DNA of 64,000 bases from Sambucus nigra. Lineage: Eukaryota > Streptophyta > Magnoliopsida > Dipsacales > Adoxaceae. The DNA is taken from the NCBI GenBank assembly GCA_949130495.1, contig OX422222.1:277006109-277070108 (forward strand), in the 5' to 3' direction. The notes below the pieces were generated by a model, which was not told where the DNA came from, searched no databases, and saw only the letters and a program-made list of their open reading frames with translations. The position numbers and the translations under genes are program-made. Below are positions 12,971 through 24,786 of the stretch, in pieces (positions within the stretch are counted from its first letter, which is position 1; each line of letters opens with the position of its first letter).

Positions 12971-13185
12971 TGATATGCCCAAAGTGTACCCTCATACTCA
13001 GGGTCACTAACCTCGGCCTGACTCACAGTCGAGTTGGCAGGAAGCTTACAACAACCATCAGAAAGGTCATCCTCTGCAAGATCGGCTCCTCATTGACCAA
13101 CCTCGACTGGCCAGCAGTCGAGGACAACAACATCTTATGAGCTCAAGCTATTGCCAACATCGTACTCTGCCTCATCCGACGTTTT
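12971..13185 (+). repeat. 5' LTR fragment of Tat A
   Basis: Aligns with 47882-48096 with roughly 25 differences, then stops exactly where the Copia LTR begins. The remaining ~670 bp of this LTR are absent from the window. Confidence 0.88.
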
Positions 13186-14035
13186 TGTTAGGACATTTTG
13201 TCCATAATTATTATGTATGTCATAAGCCGTTACATCGTTGAAGTAATTCAAGCTCACATCGTCTTCAAATGGATCAGAATATCAAAGAAAGGAAGGAATC
13301 AAATTTTTTAGCAGCCGGACCGATCCGCCGGATTTAAAAAAGAACCGGTCTAACCCCGGATCGATCCACCTCATGCTGGACCGATCCGCCTTGCTCAGAA
13401 TCTAGTAGACCCCGGACCGATTGCGAACCGAAGAGGGCCTTTGAAAAAATGAACCGGTCCAACCTCGGACTGATCCGCCTGTGATAGAATCGTGCAGATC
13501 GTGTTTAGTTATTTTTGGCCCAGGACTTCTTTTATAAACCCACTACGGGGTGTTGGTTTAACAAGAATTCTTCACACGATTTTCAGAGTTCATAAACTCA
13601 AAGTCTTCACCTTTGTGAGTTACCAAACTCATGTTTTGATTCACACAAAGTTCCAAATCATTTTTGAATCCTTGGAAACCCCAAGAACACCATAGTGGTT
13701 CTGTTTATACCCTTGTGGAGAAGACCGTTCTTATTCTTCATTGCTTCCCTCCTGGAAAGGAAAACTTCCAACCGCCGACTACAGATCCGACACCTGCGGG
13801 TAATTCTGTGTCACTGTATTTTTCATTGCAATCCAAAATTGTATGTTATAATATTATAATGAAAATAAATGGTTTTACCCCTTTGGGGGATTTTTCCTCA
13901 ATTGTGTGTGTTTCATTGTACTAGCATGTTTTACATCTTATTCAATCACACCTGGTTGCATGTTTAGGATTTAATTGGGTTAAATTGTGTTTAATTATAT
14001 AATTTCTTATTTGAACGCAAATGCATACTCTTTCA
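13186..14035 (+). repeat. 5' LTR of Copia element
   Basis: 850 bp, TGTTAGGACA...ACTCTTTCA. The left boundary is set by divergence from the Tat A LTR, the right one by the primer site three bases on. The U3-like part carries a cluster of CGGACCGATCCG motifs (13315-13479). Confidence 0.8.
13315..13479 (+). repeat. Cluster of CCGGACCGATCCGCC-like motifs
   Basis: Five copies or variants (near 13315, 13356, 13376, 13412 and 13465), each containing the dyad arms CGGA...TCCG, plus interspersed AACCGGTC motifs (13343, 13452). Not regularly spaced. Confidence 0.7.
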
Positions 14036-14038
14036 AAT

Positions 14039-14050
14039 TGATATCAGAGC
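14039..14050 (+). other. Primer binding site of Copia element
   Basis: TGATATCAGAGC differs by one base from TGGTATCAGAGC, the initiator-tRNA-Met complement, and lies three bases after the LTR end. Confidence 0.85.
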
Positions 14051-14147
14051 AGGTTACGCTAATCTATCGCATATTCCTAAGTTTCCACAAATTTTTTCCA
14101 AGATATAAATTTTCTGAAAAATTAATTTTTGAAAAAGAGCGTGTTCA

Positions 14148-15540
14148 ATGGAGAAATCATATAATAAAATGCCAGTTTTTGACGGGACTAACTATGCATA
14201 TTGGAAATCCCGCATGAGGTCTTCTTTAAAGGCCATAGATGAATGTGTTTGGATTTTAATTGAAAGAGGGTGGACACCTCCCTCCATCACTGTAGAAAAC
14301 GTGACCAGTTTAAAACCAGTAACTTCTTGGACTGACGAAGAATTTAAATGGTCATCTTTTAACTCTAAGGGTTTAAGTGCTATCTCTGGATCCATCACTC
14401 CTGATGAGTTCCGATGTATCATGACGTACACCACGTCAAAAGTGGTCGAGTCGGTGGTTCCACAAATCCACGACAGTGAGGTCGAGTCGGTTGACTCATG
14501 AGATGAGTCACCGCATGAGTGTAACTTCACCACATTCATGGCTAGTCATGTGAGCACTACCAGTTATCCTCACGATGATGAGGATGATGCCACACAGGGA
14601 CACCACGACAGTGAGATCGATGTGAGTGAGGGAGAGGATGACACAAGTGAGAGCGAGAGTGATATTCAACGCGCCTACGCTGAGTTATATTCTGAGTTAT
14701 TTAAAACTAAAAAATGTAACAAAGCGTTAGTTCTTAAGATCACCGGTTTAGAGGAAGATTTAAGAAAAGCGAGAGAGAGAGAGAGAGAGAGTCCTCCACC
14801 TGCACCACCCTGAGATAGAGAGAGTCTGCCTGTGTTAAGAAAGAGAGTTTGTTTAGAGAGAGAGAAAGTTGTTTTGAGAAAGAGAGAGGGGACTTGACTA
14901 AACAAGTGGCTTGTCTTACGAGTGAGCTTCATTCCTCCATGGAGACTCGAAAGAAACTTGAAGCCCTTGTAGCCCAGCTTGCTCATGATCTTGAGAGAGC
15001 CCGGGAAGTCAAGGTACAAATCGAGGACAAATCTGGGAAAATGGGAAAGATGCTCCTCGGCCCCGCTTTAGGTTTTGGTGATCGGCAGGGAATTGGTTAT
15101 GATGGTGCCTCCATGTCTCAAATTGCACCTGGACCAGTCCCTGAGTTTACTAATACTCCTTATGGTCATCGCCAAAATCCTCGAAAGAGAGTTCGACCAA
15201 GAAAAGCAAACCAAGGTCTGCCTAAGACTGTGTTCTTTTGTACATTTTGCAAAAGAAAAGGCCACCTGAGGGAGTTTTTCTATAGTTTGGGTCGGACACG
15301 ACGTACTTCTGTTCCACCACGTCATATTGATGAGTTTACCAGTCTGAGAGAGCGTGTTGAGTTTTTAGCCGCCATATCACAGAGTTTGATGGAGGAATTC
15401 CGACGGATGTCTTCTCCGTCAGGGAATGCTTCTCACATTCCTGCTAAAACCAACAACAACAAGGGTAAACTAAAGGCTACCACTTCTTGGGTGCCTAAGA
15501 AAGATAAGAAAGCCCTTGTTGTTCATGTTTCTCTCAAAGC
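14148..15540 (+). pseudogene. Broken gag of Copia element
   Basis: Gag (capsid and nucleocapsid). ATG at 14148 starts a protein with the SIRE-like N-terminal block 'VFDGTNYAYWKSRMRS'. The frame ends at 14501 soon after 'TSK', where a family member would continue 'EAWD', so the middle of capsid appears deleted and replaced by serine/valine-rich sequence. Further gag pieces follow at 14538-14813 and 14849-15540, in two frames: an acidic region, a coiled coil with a GA microsatellite (14769-14792), and a knuckle remnant CTFCKRKGHLREFF near 15240-15285 whose last Cys is replaced by Phe. The segment ends WVPKKDKK, the usual linker before protease. Related to the gag at 8580. Confidence 0.82.
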
Positions 15541-16790
15541 ACATAATACCTCAAAGTGGTATCTTGATAGTGGATGCTCCAGACACATGACATGTGATGT
15601 CTCATTTTTTACCCACCTTGAGGATTATAAGGATGGTAGAGTCACCTTTGGAGATGGGAGCAAGTCTAGCATTGTAGGATGAGGTACTGTAGAGCTACCA
15701 GGAATTCCTAAGCTAGAGAATGTTTTGTACGTCAAAGGTTTGAAAGTAAACCTTCTCAGCATCAGCCAGCCGTGCGACGCTGACTTTGCAGTAAAGTTTG
15801 ACCGGGACGCGTGTAAGGTCTACAATCAAGCCGGTAAACTTTTAGTGCAAGGGGTAAGGACCGAGAATAATTGTTATGGGACTGTGCCTACTTCCTCACT
15901 TGTCTGCAACAGTGCCACGATCACTCTTATGGATTTGTGTCACCAACGTCTAGGTCACGTGAACGTTAGAGATTTGACTCGTTTAGCTAAAAAGGACCTA
16001 GTACGTGGCTTACCATATCTTAGAAAGTCAACTTCCACGGTTTGTGGACCCTGTCAGTTAGGAAAGCAAATTCGAAGCCCTCATAGGACGTTGCATTCCA
16101 TTACCACCTCCCGAGTACTTGAGCTTATTCACATAGATCTTATGGGTCATACTCGTACTGAGAGTTTGGGTGGTAAGAGGTATATCCTCATGATGGTAGA
16201 CAATTTCTCCAGATATTATATTATAGCTTTTCTGAGGGAGAAATCTGATGCTGTAGATTTTTTAATGACCAAGTGTCGTGTCCTACAAAATCAACACGGA
16301 GTCACTATCAATAGGATCCATAGTGACAACGACACAGAGTTTAAGGAAGCAAACGTAGATCTCTACTGTGATAGACTTGGGATCAAACCTGAGTTTTCTG
16401 CTGTGAAGACTCCTCAGCAAAATGGGATTATTGAGAGAAAAAATAGGACGATCCAGTAAATGGCTGGATCCATGCTTCTAGGTCGTAAATGTTTCTAGGA
16501 GATTTTGGGCAGAGGCAGTGTCTACTACATGCCACACGATGAATAGGGTTTATCTGCGTCCACACACACTTAAGACGCCTTATGAATTGTGGACTGGCAA
16601 GAAACCCAACCTTGCATATTTTCGTATCTTTGGGAGCAAATGCTACATCCTACGGGATAGAGAGAAATTGGGAAAGTTTGGCTCCCGAAGCAACGAGGGA
16701 ATATTGTTAGGCTATTCATCGAATAGTAGAGCGTAACGAGTTTTTAACCTGAAAAGCTCTAAGGTTATGGAGTCAATAAACATCACCGTG
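15541..16790 (+). pseudogene. Copia protease and integrase, broken
   Basis: Aspartic protease followed by integrase, which would mature the polyprotein and insert cDNA into chromosomes. Protease motif WYLDSGCSRHMT lies at about 15559-15594, in frame with the gag tail. A TGA at 15680 interrupts the frame. It resumes at 15725 with the GAG-pre-integrase zinc-binding block HQRLGHVNVRDL...CGPCQLGK (15935-16070) and the integrase core: 'HIDLMGH' first Asp near 16135, 'HSDNDTEF' second Asp near 16325, and 'TPQQNGIIERKNR' catalytic Glu near 16432. The usual Gly after 'DN' is Asp here. A stop at 16457 and a frameshift precede the C-terminal part (16518-16736, 'PYELWTGKKPNLAYFRIFG'). Confidence 0.85.
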
Positions 16791-16862
16791 CAAGATGATA
16801 AACCTCCGACGTCCATTGATCCTAACCTTTAGTGTGAGGATGAAGATTGTTCTGACAGTGAT

Positions 16863-17559
16863 TTGCCTATTCCTCTCCCACACCTTGTGGACCCTATTAC
16901 TGTGTTAAGGGACACACCTGCTTGGGTTCTCAAGATTCATGATCTTTCAGCCATTATTGGCGATTCCACTCTAGGGGTCAAGACTCGTGCTCAGCTAGAG
17001 AACGTTGTTAGCCATCTTTGCTACACGTCCAAAGTCGAGCCCAAGAATCACAAAGAAGCACTCAAGGATAAACACTGGATATCTGCTATGCAGGATGATT
17101 TGCTTCAGCTTATAAAGAACAATGTCTGGGAACTAGTCCCCCGACCTAGTGAGACTAATGTGATAGTTACCAGGTGGATTTTCAAGAATAAAATGGATGA
17201 AAATGGTACCATAATCAGAAATAAGGCTAGGTTGGTCGCTCAAGGCTACACTCAGATAGAGGGTGTAGACTTTGGGGAGACATTTGCTCCTGTTGCGAGG
17301 CTTGAGTCCGTCCGCTTACAACTCACCATCGCATGTCATCTGCGCTTTAAGTTATATAAGATGGATGTCAAGAGTGCCTTCCTGAATGGCATTCTATAGG
17401 AGGAGGTTTATGTGGAACAACCAAAAGGGTTTGAAGACCCTAAGCACCCTGAGCACGTTTATTATCTTAGGAAAGCCTTGTATGGTTTGAATCAAGCACC
17501 ACGTGCTTGGTACGAAAGGCTTACTACCTATCTCTTAGCCCGTGGCTTCAAGAGAGGGG
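16863..17559 (+). pseudogene. Copia reverse transcriptase, N-terminal part
   Basis: Fingers/palm part of a Copia RT. 'HWISAMQDDLLQLIKNNVWELVPRP' lies near 17070-17150, 'NKARLVAQGYTQIEGVDFGETFAPVARLESVR' to about 17310, and 'MDVKSAFLNGIL' at about 17360-17395. A TAG at 17397 interrupts the frame, then '[11 protein letters not shown]' and '[17 protein letters not shown]' continue to 17559. The coding sequence is cut here by the Tekay insertion and resumes at 27143. Confidence 0.88.
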
Positions 17560-17564
17560 GAGTT

Positions 17565-19901
17565 TGTCACACCCTAACCCCATTATGATAGAATTAACTA
17601 AATAGTTTACAAACCACAATATTAATTTATTTATTATTTAGGCAATACATATTGAAACAACTTCAAGGTTAAAATGCAGAATATAAAAAAAAAAATCCAA
17701 TCGTTTTAAGGAGACAATTTCAACAGAACTCACATATCATTTTACTTAATTACACTAGTGCAGTTTATAAAACAAACTAACAAGACCCTACTTCTATGTA
17801 CCCAACCTCCTAGACCTGGCAGTGGCAGTTGGAAAACCTGAAAATGTAAACATATAAAACCATGAGTTTAAAAACTCAGTGAATGTACTACATCTCTAAA
17901 TAGTAAAAGCACTATATTAACATCTCAACATATTAATATATACATCTCTGTGCCAAATTAGTCCATATACATATCCGGAGTTAATAAACCCCACATCTCC
18001 TGCCCGTAGGCAATAATCATATCCATAGGTTTTAAAAACCTAACATCTCTTGAATTGCATAGCAACTCAACATATCCTGACTTTTATAAAGCCATAGAAT
18101 CTCAACATCTCTTGGCTTTTAAATAAGACATGACATCTCAACATCTCTTGGCTTTTAAATAAGCCATAACATCTCAACATATGATATATATATGTCATAT
18201 CCAAAATCAACTCAGTAAGTACACTCACCTTGTGTTGTCAACTATGTATTCACGTTTCTCTCAGGTGGAGCTGAACTTGGTTGATTTGACCTTACACCTG
18301 TTCATCCAACTAAATCAGTACTAAAGCTCAATCATAAGTATTATTTTAATATAAGTATGTAACTTTAAATGAGTACACAACCACAATATGATTCTACCCA
18401 AGTCATATTCCATGAAATATATGTAAAGACGAAACGATGGTATGTATGTTGATAAGGTCATGAACATTCAACCCTAGAAACTACCTCATAAAGAATTTAT
18501 AACTAAACTCAATTAAACATAAAAGTATACTTCTGAATATATATACACATGAAACATGTACTCAAAATACCCTTGGGAAAAAGCAAATAAAAACATTCTT
18601 TCATGGAGTATCCAATATGGCCTCAAATTATTGTCCTCCATACTTAACCATCCCATATTCATAAATAGTACACATACATGTGTCCAAGCTTATCAATCTG
18701 AAAACATATCTAAATATACTTTCCGTTACAAGTGACGGTGTAATTTTTCAAGCTTCCTAGAGCAAGTTATGGCCATTTCTTTACAACACAAGAAATCTGC
18801 CCTACAAACTCCTCTATTGTTCCTTCGACTTTCAAGAATTTTCATAATTTTTCTACAGAATAAATTTTCATGATTTTCAACAAACTTTCAGTAGACATAC
18901 TTAATAGTACGGAATTAAAGTTTCACAATATTTGGACTTCATTTGCTATCTCAAAAGCTTGACCAAACTCAGGGCATACCGAAATGAAATATACAAACAA
19001 CAACTATATACCGACTTTCAACCATCACTAATACCTAACCATAAGGAGTTAAATTCTTATTTTCGGGTATGATATGAATATATAAGTCTATTTTCATATC
19101 CAATTGGAATTTATGAATTCCAGTAATCACGTAAAGAGATATTCAAGTTTTAATACAAAGGGGTTCAATACAAAACAATATGACATATAACACCACTTAT
19201 CTCACATATGAACCAATACATATTATCACAAAGGAGGATGGAATTTGGATCAGTAATTCACGATTTATATACTTTGAAATAAGTATAATAGAAGTTTAAA
19301 ATAATATTAACACATAATATTACCTTGGAAACACCTTAAGGATTTTCTTGGAATTGTTTTCCTAGATTTTCCTTGTAACCCTTTCTTCCTTAACTTCTAC
19401 CTCTCTTTCCTCAAGCTAATAACACCTCAAACTGAACCTAGGGATTTATTTGCTGAAGAAATAAGCTTAAGGGAGAGTTTTAAGTCGGCCAAGGCTGCCT
19501 CCCAATCCATCCAATCAAATTAAAACATTTGGTTTAATAAAAGACAATTTACCACTTAAGGGAATTGACATATTCGCCCCTTCTCGTAATTTCGACCTAA
19601 CTTCTTACTCGAACATCTGTTTGATGCACCGTTTGTTTTGTTACAACCCTAACTCACATATCTACAACTATGTAGTTTTCACCTCAATTGAGGGTCAAAA
19701 CTAGTCTTAAACAGGAACATTTCTAGCGAAAATAACCAAATCTTGTGTTCGTAAACAATTCGACATTTCATGATTTATGAAAGTAGAATTATACTAACCA
19801 TAATCACTTAACATTAGATATACTAATAAAACATTATTCATATCACATATGATAATTATGATTTAAATATAATTTATCATAATTATATACGGGTTGTCAC
19901 A
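17565..19901 (-). repeat. 3' LTR of Tekay element
   Basis: 2337 bp, near-identical to 24787-27137. Non-coding. It contains diverged short repeats of the form 'catctcttggcttttaaat' near 18105-18175. Confidence 0.93.
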
Positions 19902-19914
19902 ACCTCCCCCCCTT
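19902..19914 (-). other. Polypurine tract of Tekay element
   Basis: ACCTCCCCCCCTT on the plus strand (AAGGGGGGGAGGT on the element strand) directly abuts the 3' LTR. Confidence 0.88.
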
Positions 19915-19947
19915 AGAAAATTTTGTCCCCGAAATTTAATACGAATG

Positions 19948-21480
19948 TCACTTACCAAACAAATGGGGATACTGTTTCTTCATGCTATCCTCCGTTTCCC
20001 AAGTTTCTTATTTAATTCCATGGCTCATCCACATAACTTTAACTAAGGGAATAACTTTATTCCTCAATACTTGCTCCTTACGATCAGGAATTTCCACCGG
20101 TTCCTCGATGTACGATAAGTCTTCTTTCAGTTCCATAGGTTGGGTTTTCAGTTGATGAGACGGATCTGCCAAATACTTACGAAGCATCGATACATGGAAC
20201 ACGTCATGCAAACGAGATAACTCTGGAGGTAATGCTAATCTATATGCCAGGGTTCCAATTCTTTCCAACACTTCATATGGTCCAATGTATCTTGGACTTA
20301 GTTTCCCCTTCTTTCCAAACCTCATAACGCCTTTCCACGGTGAAATACGTAGGAATACAAAATCCCCCTTCTGAAATTCCAATGGATACTTCCTCTTATC
20401 TGCATAAAATTTCTGCCTGCTTTGCGCTATCTTTATCCGTTCCCGAATCATTTTGATCTTTTCAGTTGTCATATCTATCAATTCAGGACCCAAAAGTTTC
20501 CTTTCACCTACTTCATCCCAACACAAAGGCGTTCTACATTTCCTCCCATATAAAGCTTCATATGGAGCCATACCAATGGTGGACTGATAACTATTATTAT
20601 ACGAGAATTCCATCAATGGCAAATGATCATCCCAACTGCCCTTGAAGTCAAATACACAAGCTCGTAACATATCTTCTAATATTTGAATCGTCCTCTCAGA
20701 TTGCCCATCGGTTTGTGGATGAAATGCAGTGCTGAACTTCAAACTTGTGCCCATGGCATTCTGTAAACGAGGCCAAAACTTAGAAGTGAAATTTGGATCT
20801 CTATCTGATACTATTGACACTGGTGCTCCATGTAAATGGATAATCTCATCAACGTACATGCGTGCATATTTATCAACAGTGTAGGTCGTCTTAACTGGAA
20901 GAAAGTGAGCTGACTTTGTCAATCGATCTATAATCACCCAAATAGAATTATGCCCCTTTGGTGATCGTGGCAATCCTACAACAAAATCCATCGTTATATG
21001 CTCCCACTTCCATTCCGGAATAGGCAATGACTGCAATAATCCTGCCGGCTTTTGATGCTCCGCTTTCACTTGTTGACATACTAAACATTTAGCTACAAAT
21101 TCGGCAATCTCACATTTCATATTGTTCCACCAGTAATATTCTTTCAAATCTCTATACATTTTGGTACCTCCCGGATGCATAGAGTAAATAGAACTATGTG
21201 CCTCTTCTAATATATCCTTCTTTAAGGACGGATCATTCAGTACACAAATTCTATTTTTATAACACAATGATTCATCTTTCTTAATTTCAAAGTCACTTTC
21301 TTTACCATCCAGGATTTCCCGTTTCTTCGTTTCAAGGAATGGATCACTGACTTGCAAATTTCGTATGCGTTCTGCCAGTAAGGGTCTCACTGTAACGTGT
21401 GCAAATAATGCCCCCATTTTAGATAAGTTCAACTCGACTCCCATCAGTCTTAATTCCATAATATTGCCAACCCGTGCACA
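19948..21480 (-). pseudogene. Tekay integrase and chromodomain (in-frame stop)
   Basis: Integrase part of the Gypsy polyprotein. Frame 21459-20008 gives 483 residues and continues the RT/RNase H frame past the stop at 21481. Zinc-binding H88, H95, C125 and C128 are followed by the catalytic core D158 (ITMDFVVGLP), D219 (VSDRDPNF) and E255 (QTDGQSERT), a D,D-35-E arrangement with all residues present. The GPY/F-like region 'PRYIGPYEVLERIG..AYRLALP' and 'LHDVFHVSMLRKY' follow. The C-terminus enters a Tekay-type chromodomain, which in this family is thought to steer insertion to modified chromatin. A TAA at 20008-20010 cuts it after MSHGIK; the same frame then reads ETWETEDSMKKQYPHLFGK to the natural stop at 19948. 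A single GAA to TAA change would explain this. Confidence 0.9.
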
Positions 21481-22680
21481 TTAAATACAAGATAACCTCC
21501 CCAATGACTTTCGACTCAGAGCATCTGCAACAACATTGGCCCTCCCGGGATGATGGTGAATGGTACAATCATAGTCTTTAATTAACTCCATCCAACGTCT
21601 TTGTCTCAAATTCAAGTCTCTCTGAGTAAATAAATACTTCAAACTTTGATGGTCAGTGAAAATTTCACACGTCTCTCCATACAAATGATGTCTCCATAAT
21701 TTTAAGGCAAAAATAATAGCCGCAAGTTCTAAATCATGTGTAGGATAATTACGTTCATACGTCTTCAACTGTCTAGATGCATACGAAATTACCTTTCCAT
21801 GTTGCATGAAAACACAACCCAGGCCCTGATGTGAAGCGTCAGTATAAATCACAAAACCTTCTCCACTGGATGGAACAGTGAGAACTGGAGCTGATACTAA
21901 CCTATTTTTAAACATTTCAAAGCTTTGCTGGCATTCATCACTCCACACAAATTTCACTTCCTTTCGGGTCAATTTAGTCAACGGCAAGGCTATAGATGAA
22001 AACCCCTTTATGAATCTTCTATAATATCCAACCAATCCTAGGAAACTCCTTATCTCCGTTACATTCCTCGGTCTTTCCCATTGCACAATTGCCTCTACCT
22101 TCTTAGGGTCAACATAAATTCCATCTCCCGAAACAACATGCCCCAGAAATACTACCTGATTTAACCAAAACTCACATTTGCTAAATTTCGCAAACAATTG
22201 ACTATCTCGCAAAACTTGCAATACAACTCTTAGATGCTTCTCATGTTCCTCTTGGCTAGGTGAGTATATCAAAACATCATCAATAAAGACAATCACAAAC
22301 GAATCTATGAAAGGATGAAATACTCGATTCATTAAATCCATAAACACCGCAGGAGCATTCGTTAACCCAAATGGCATTACCAAAAATTCATAATGACCAT
22401 AGCAAGAACGAAAAGATGTCTTAGAAATGTCACAATCTCTCACCCTTAATTGATGATAACCCGATCTCAAATCAAATTTTGAAAACACTTTAGCACCCTG
22501 TAATTGATCAAACAAATCATCAATACGAGGCAATGGATATTTATTTCGAATAGTCACCTTGTTTAACTGTCGATAATCAATGCAGAGTTGCATGGTGCCA
22601 TCTTTTTTCTTCACAAATAATACTAGAGCGCCCCATGGTGATACACTGGGTCGAATAAAACCTATATCTAGAAAATCTTA
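21481..22680 (-). pseudogene. Tekay reverse transcriptase and RNase H
   Basis: Copies element RNA into DNA and removes the RNA strand. From 22614 the frame is open for 377 residues. RT blocks are '[31 protein letters not shown]', '[15 protein letters not shown]', '[22 protein letters not shown]' and the active site FIDD in '[10 protein letters not shown]' (the Gypsy form of Y/F-x-DD). The RNase H connection '[12 protein letters not shown]' is followed by RNase H with '[11 protein letters not shown]', '[13 protein letters not shown]' and '[10 protein letters not shown]', the usual Asp/Glu/Asp set, and 'ADALSRK'. Upstream 'KVQL' runs into a TAA at 22678 where Gln is expected, then '[20 protein letters not shown]' links to RT. 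A TAA at 21481 follows RNase H. Confidence 0.9.
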
Positions 22681-23374
22681 TAGTTGAACCTTTAACTCCT
22701 TTAGTTCCACAGGTGCCATTCTATATGGAGAAATAGAAACTGGAGCTGTACCAGGCACTAAATCGATAGTAAACTCTACCTCTCTGCTAGGTGGCAATCC
22801 TGGTAATTCATCTGGGAACACATCTACAAAATCCTTAACGACTGGGATATCTTCTAATTTTTGCAATTCCCTGTTTGTATCCACAATATATGCTAAAAAG
22901 CCTTGACAACCCTTATTTAACAATTTCCTCGCCCGAAGGGCTGAAATAAGACAGTTCGGAACCACATTTCTTTCCCCAGTAAATTTGAATTCTTCCTCCC
23001 CCGGCATATTAAATGTAACCTCCTTACGAAAACAGTCAATTGATGCATGGTAGGAAGATAGCCAGTCCATACCCAAGATAATATCAAAATCTCTAATATC
23101 TAGGGGAATTAAATCAATGGTCCACTCCCTCTCCCCCATATACAATACACAATTTTTATACACAAGCTCCACTAACAACACATCCCCCCATAGGTGTAGA
23201 AATATATAAACCACAATCTAGATAAGAACATGGTCTACCCAAATGCATGGTAAATGACAGTGCTACAAATGAATGAGTAGAACCTGGATCAATAAGCAAG
23301 TAAGCATGTTTGTTCATGACAGAAAATGTACCTGTCACCACCTCTGGAGTAGCCTGAGCATCCTGTAAAGTCAT
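22678..23374 (-). pseudogene. Tekay protease and linker (frameshifted)
   Basis: Retroviral-type aspartic protease. In the gag frame, 23374-23156 has LLIDPGSTHSF, the active-site loop, although the usual DSGATHSF is DPGSTHSF here. A frameshift near 23200 moves the downstream part to the frame 23214-22678: 'DFDIILGMDWLSSYHASIDC' is the conserved protease end. The 'FPDELPGLPPSREVEFTIDLVPGTAPVS' block is the standard linker to RT. Both this piece and the RT share one frame. Confidence 0.86.
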
Positions 23375-24607
23375 AGCAAATATCCTTCCCGGAGCCCTGG
23401 ATCCACTTGCCTGTACTCTACCCCCTCCTCTCCCTATGCCTCCAGGTGATGAGCCTCGACTAGTAGCAGGTGATTGAATCCCTCACACTAGCATAGGACA
23501 GTTCTTTTTGGTATGACCAATTTGATGGCAGTGATAACACTCTACCCCCTTTAACATGGGACAATCTGGACTAATATGGCCCTCAGCTTTGCAAAAATAG
23601 CATGTAACAGGCTTGGACTTCCTATTGTCATTCTCCTGCTGTCTATTCTGTTGGACCATTGATCCTACACCCCTAAAACTACTTGGTGTCCTATTCTGAG
23701 CATAATTTCCAGTCCCTCTACCGCGCTAAAATCTTTGACTCCATTGTTTCTAGTATTCTACATTGCCTTCCTTTTGCTGAGATGAATCAAATCTACTCCT
23801 CTTTCCCCTTTGTTCCCTATTCTTTATTGCATCGTTAACATCTCCTTCAACCATCATAGCTTTGTTAACTAAGGAAGAATAATCTACCATCTCAAGTACA
23901 GTGAGTCTAGACTTGATAACCAAATTCAACCCATCCTGAAATCTGGTGCATTTATCCTCCTCATCACGTAAGAAATGTAATGAAAATCGAGACAAAGATG
24001 TGAATTTAGTTTCATACTCCCTGACCGACATATTCCCCTGAGTCAATGATAAAAATTCTCTCTCCTTTTGCTTCCGGTACATGCGAGGAAAATACTTTTC
24101 ATATAAGACTTTAATAAAGGAATCCAAAGTAATTACCTCACCTCCCTCCAGAGTAAGCAATAAATGTTTGGAAGACTCCCACCAATATTTAGCTTCTCCC
24201 TTTAACATGAAAGTAGCCAAAATCACCTTCTGCGCGCCAGGTACATTCATCACCCCAAAGATAGTTTCTGTGTCTCTAACCCAAGTCTCAACTTCTAAAG
24301 GATTTACAGAACCTGAGAATGCTGGAGGGTTCAATTTGATGAACTTCTCGTACAAAGTATTCTTCTCCTCTCGTTGTATTTCCCTTTCTCTTCTTGCCAA
24401 AGTCTGCTCCTCCAAGTACTTGTCTTGTTGCTATGCTATTTGCATCATAAACATGTTTTGTTGTTCTACCATTAAAGTCATGGCACGAGCCATCTTCTGC
24501 ATATCTGTAAGTTGTTCAGGAGCCCCCTCTACATTATTTTTATTTTGCTGGTTTACTGTATTTGAAGACTCCTCATCCACCCTCTCATGAACATTTGCTC
24601 CTTCCAT
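23375..24607 (-). pseudogene. Tekay gag with two zinc knuckles
   Basis: Gypsy Gag. The best start is the ATG at 24607-24605; an in-frame TAG near 24433 separates a short N-terminal part (Q/M-rich) from the main open stretch 24415-23750. That stretch carries the Retrotrans_gag domain ('FSGSVNPLEVETWVRDTETIF', 'ATFMLKGEAKYWWES', 'FIKVLYEKYFPRMYRKQKEREFLSLTQG'). After stops at 23750 and about 23727 the same frame encodes two CCHC knuckles, CYFCKAEGHISPDC (near 23590) and CYHCHQIGHTKKNC (near 23510), then a further stop at about 23484 and a Gly/Arg-rich tail leading into protease. Two knuckles suggest nucleic-acid binding; stops preclude a full product. Confidence 0.87.
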
Positions 24608-24771
24608 AGCTTACTATCTGTCATAAACCACAATTATAGAAACAAGAATACAACATTTATTTCTAACTCAATGGTTAGTATTTCTCACAAATTAATATAA
24701 ATGACCCACAAAACGCTATTTCTACCACTGCCATATCTAGACTCTCTAACCCCAGAATATAAAAACCTAAG

Positions 24772-24784
24772 GCTCCGATACTAA
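24772..24784 (-). other. Primer binding site of Tekay element
   Basis: GCTCCGATACTAA on the plus strand is a two-mismatch version of the complement of the tRNA-iMet site TGGTATCAGAGC, two bases left of the 5' LTR. Confidence 0.7.
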
Positions 24785-24786
24785 GT

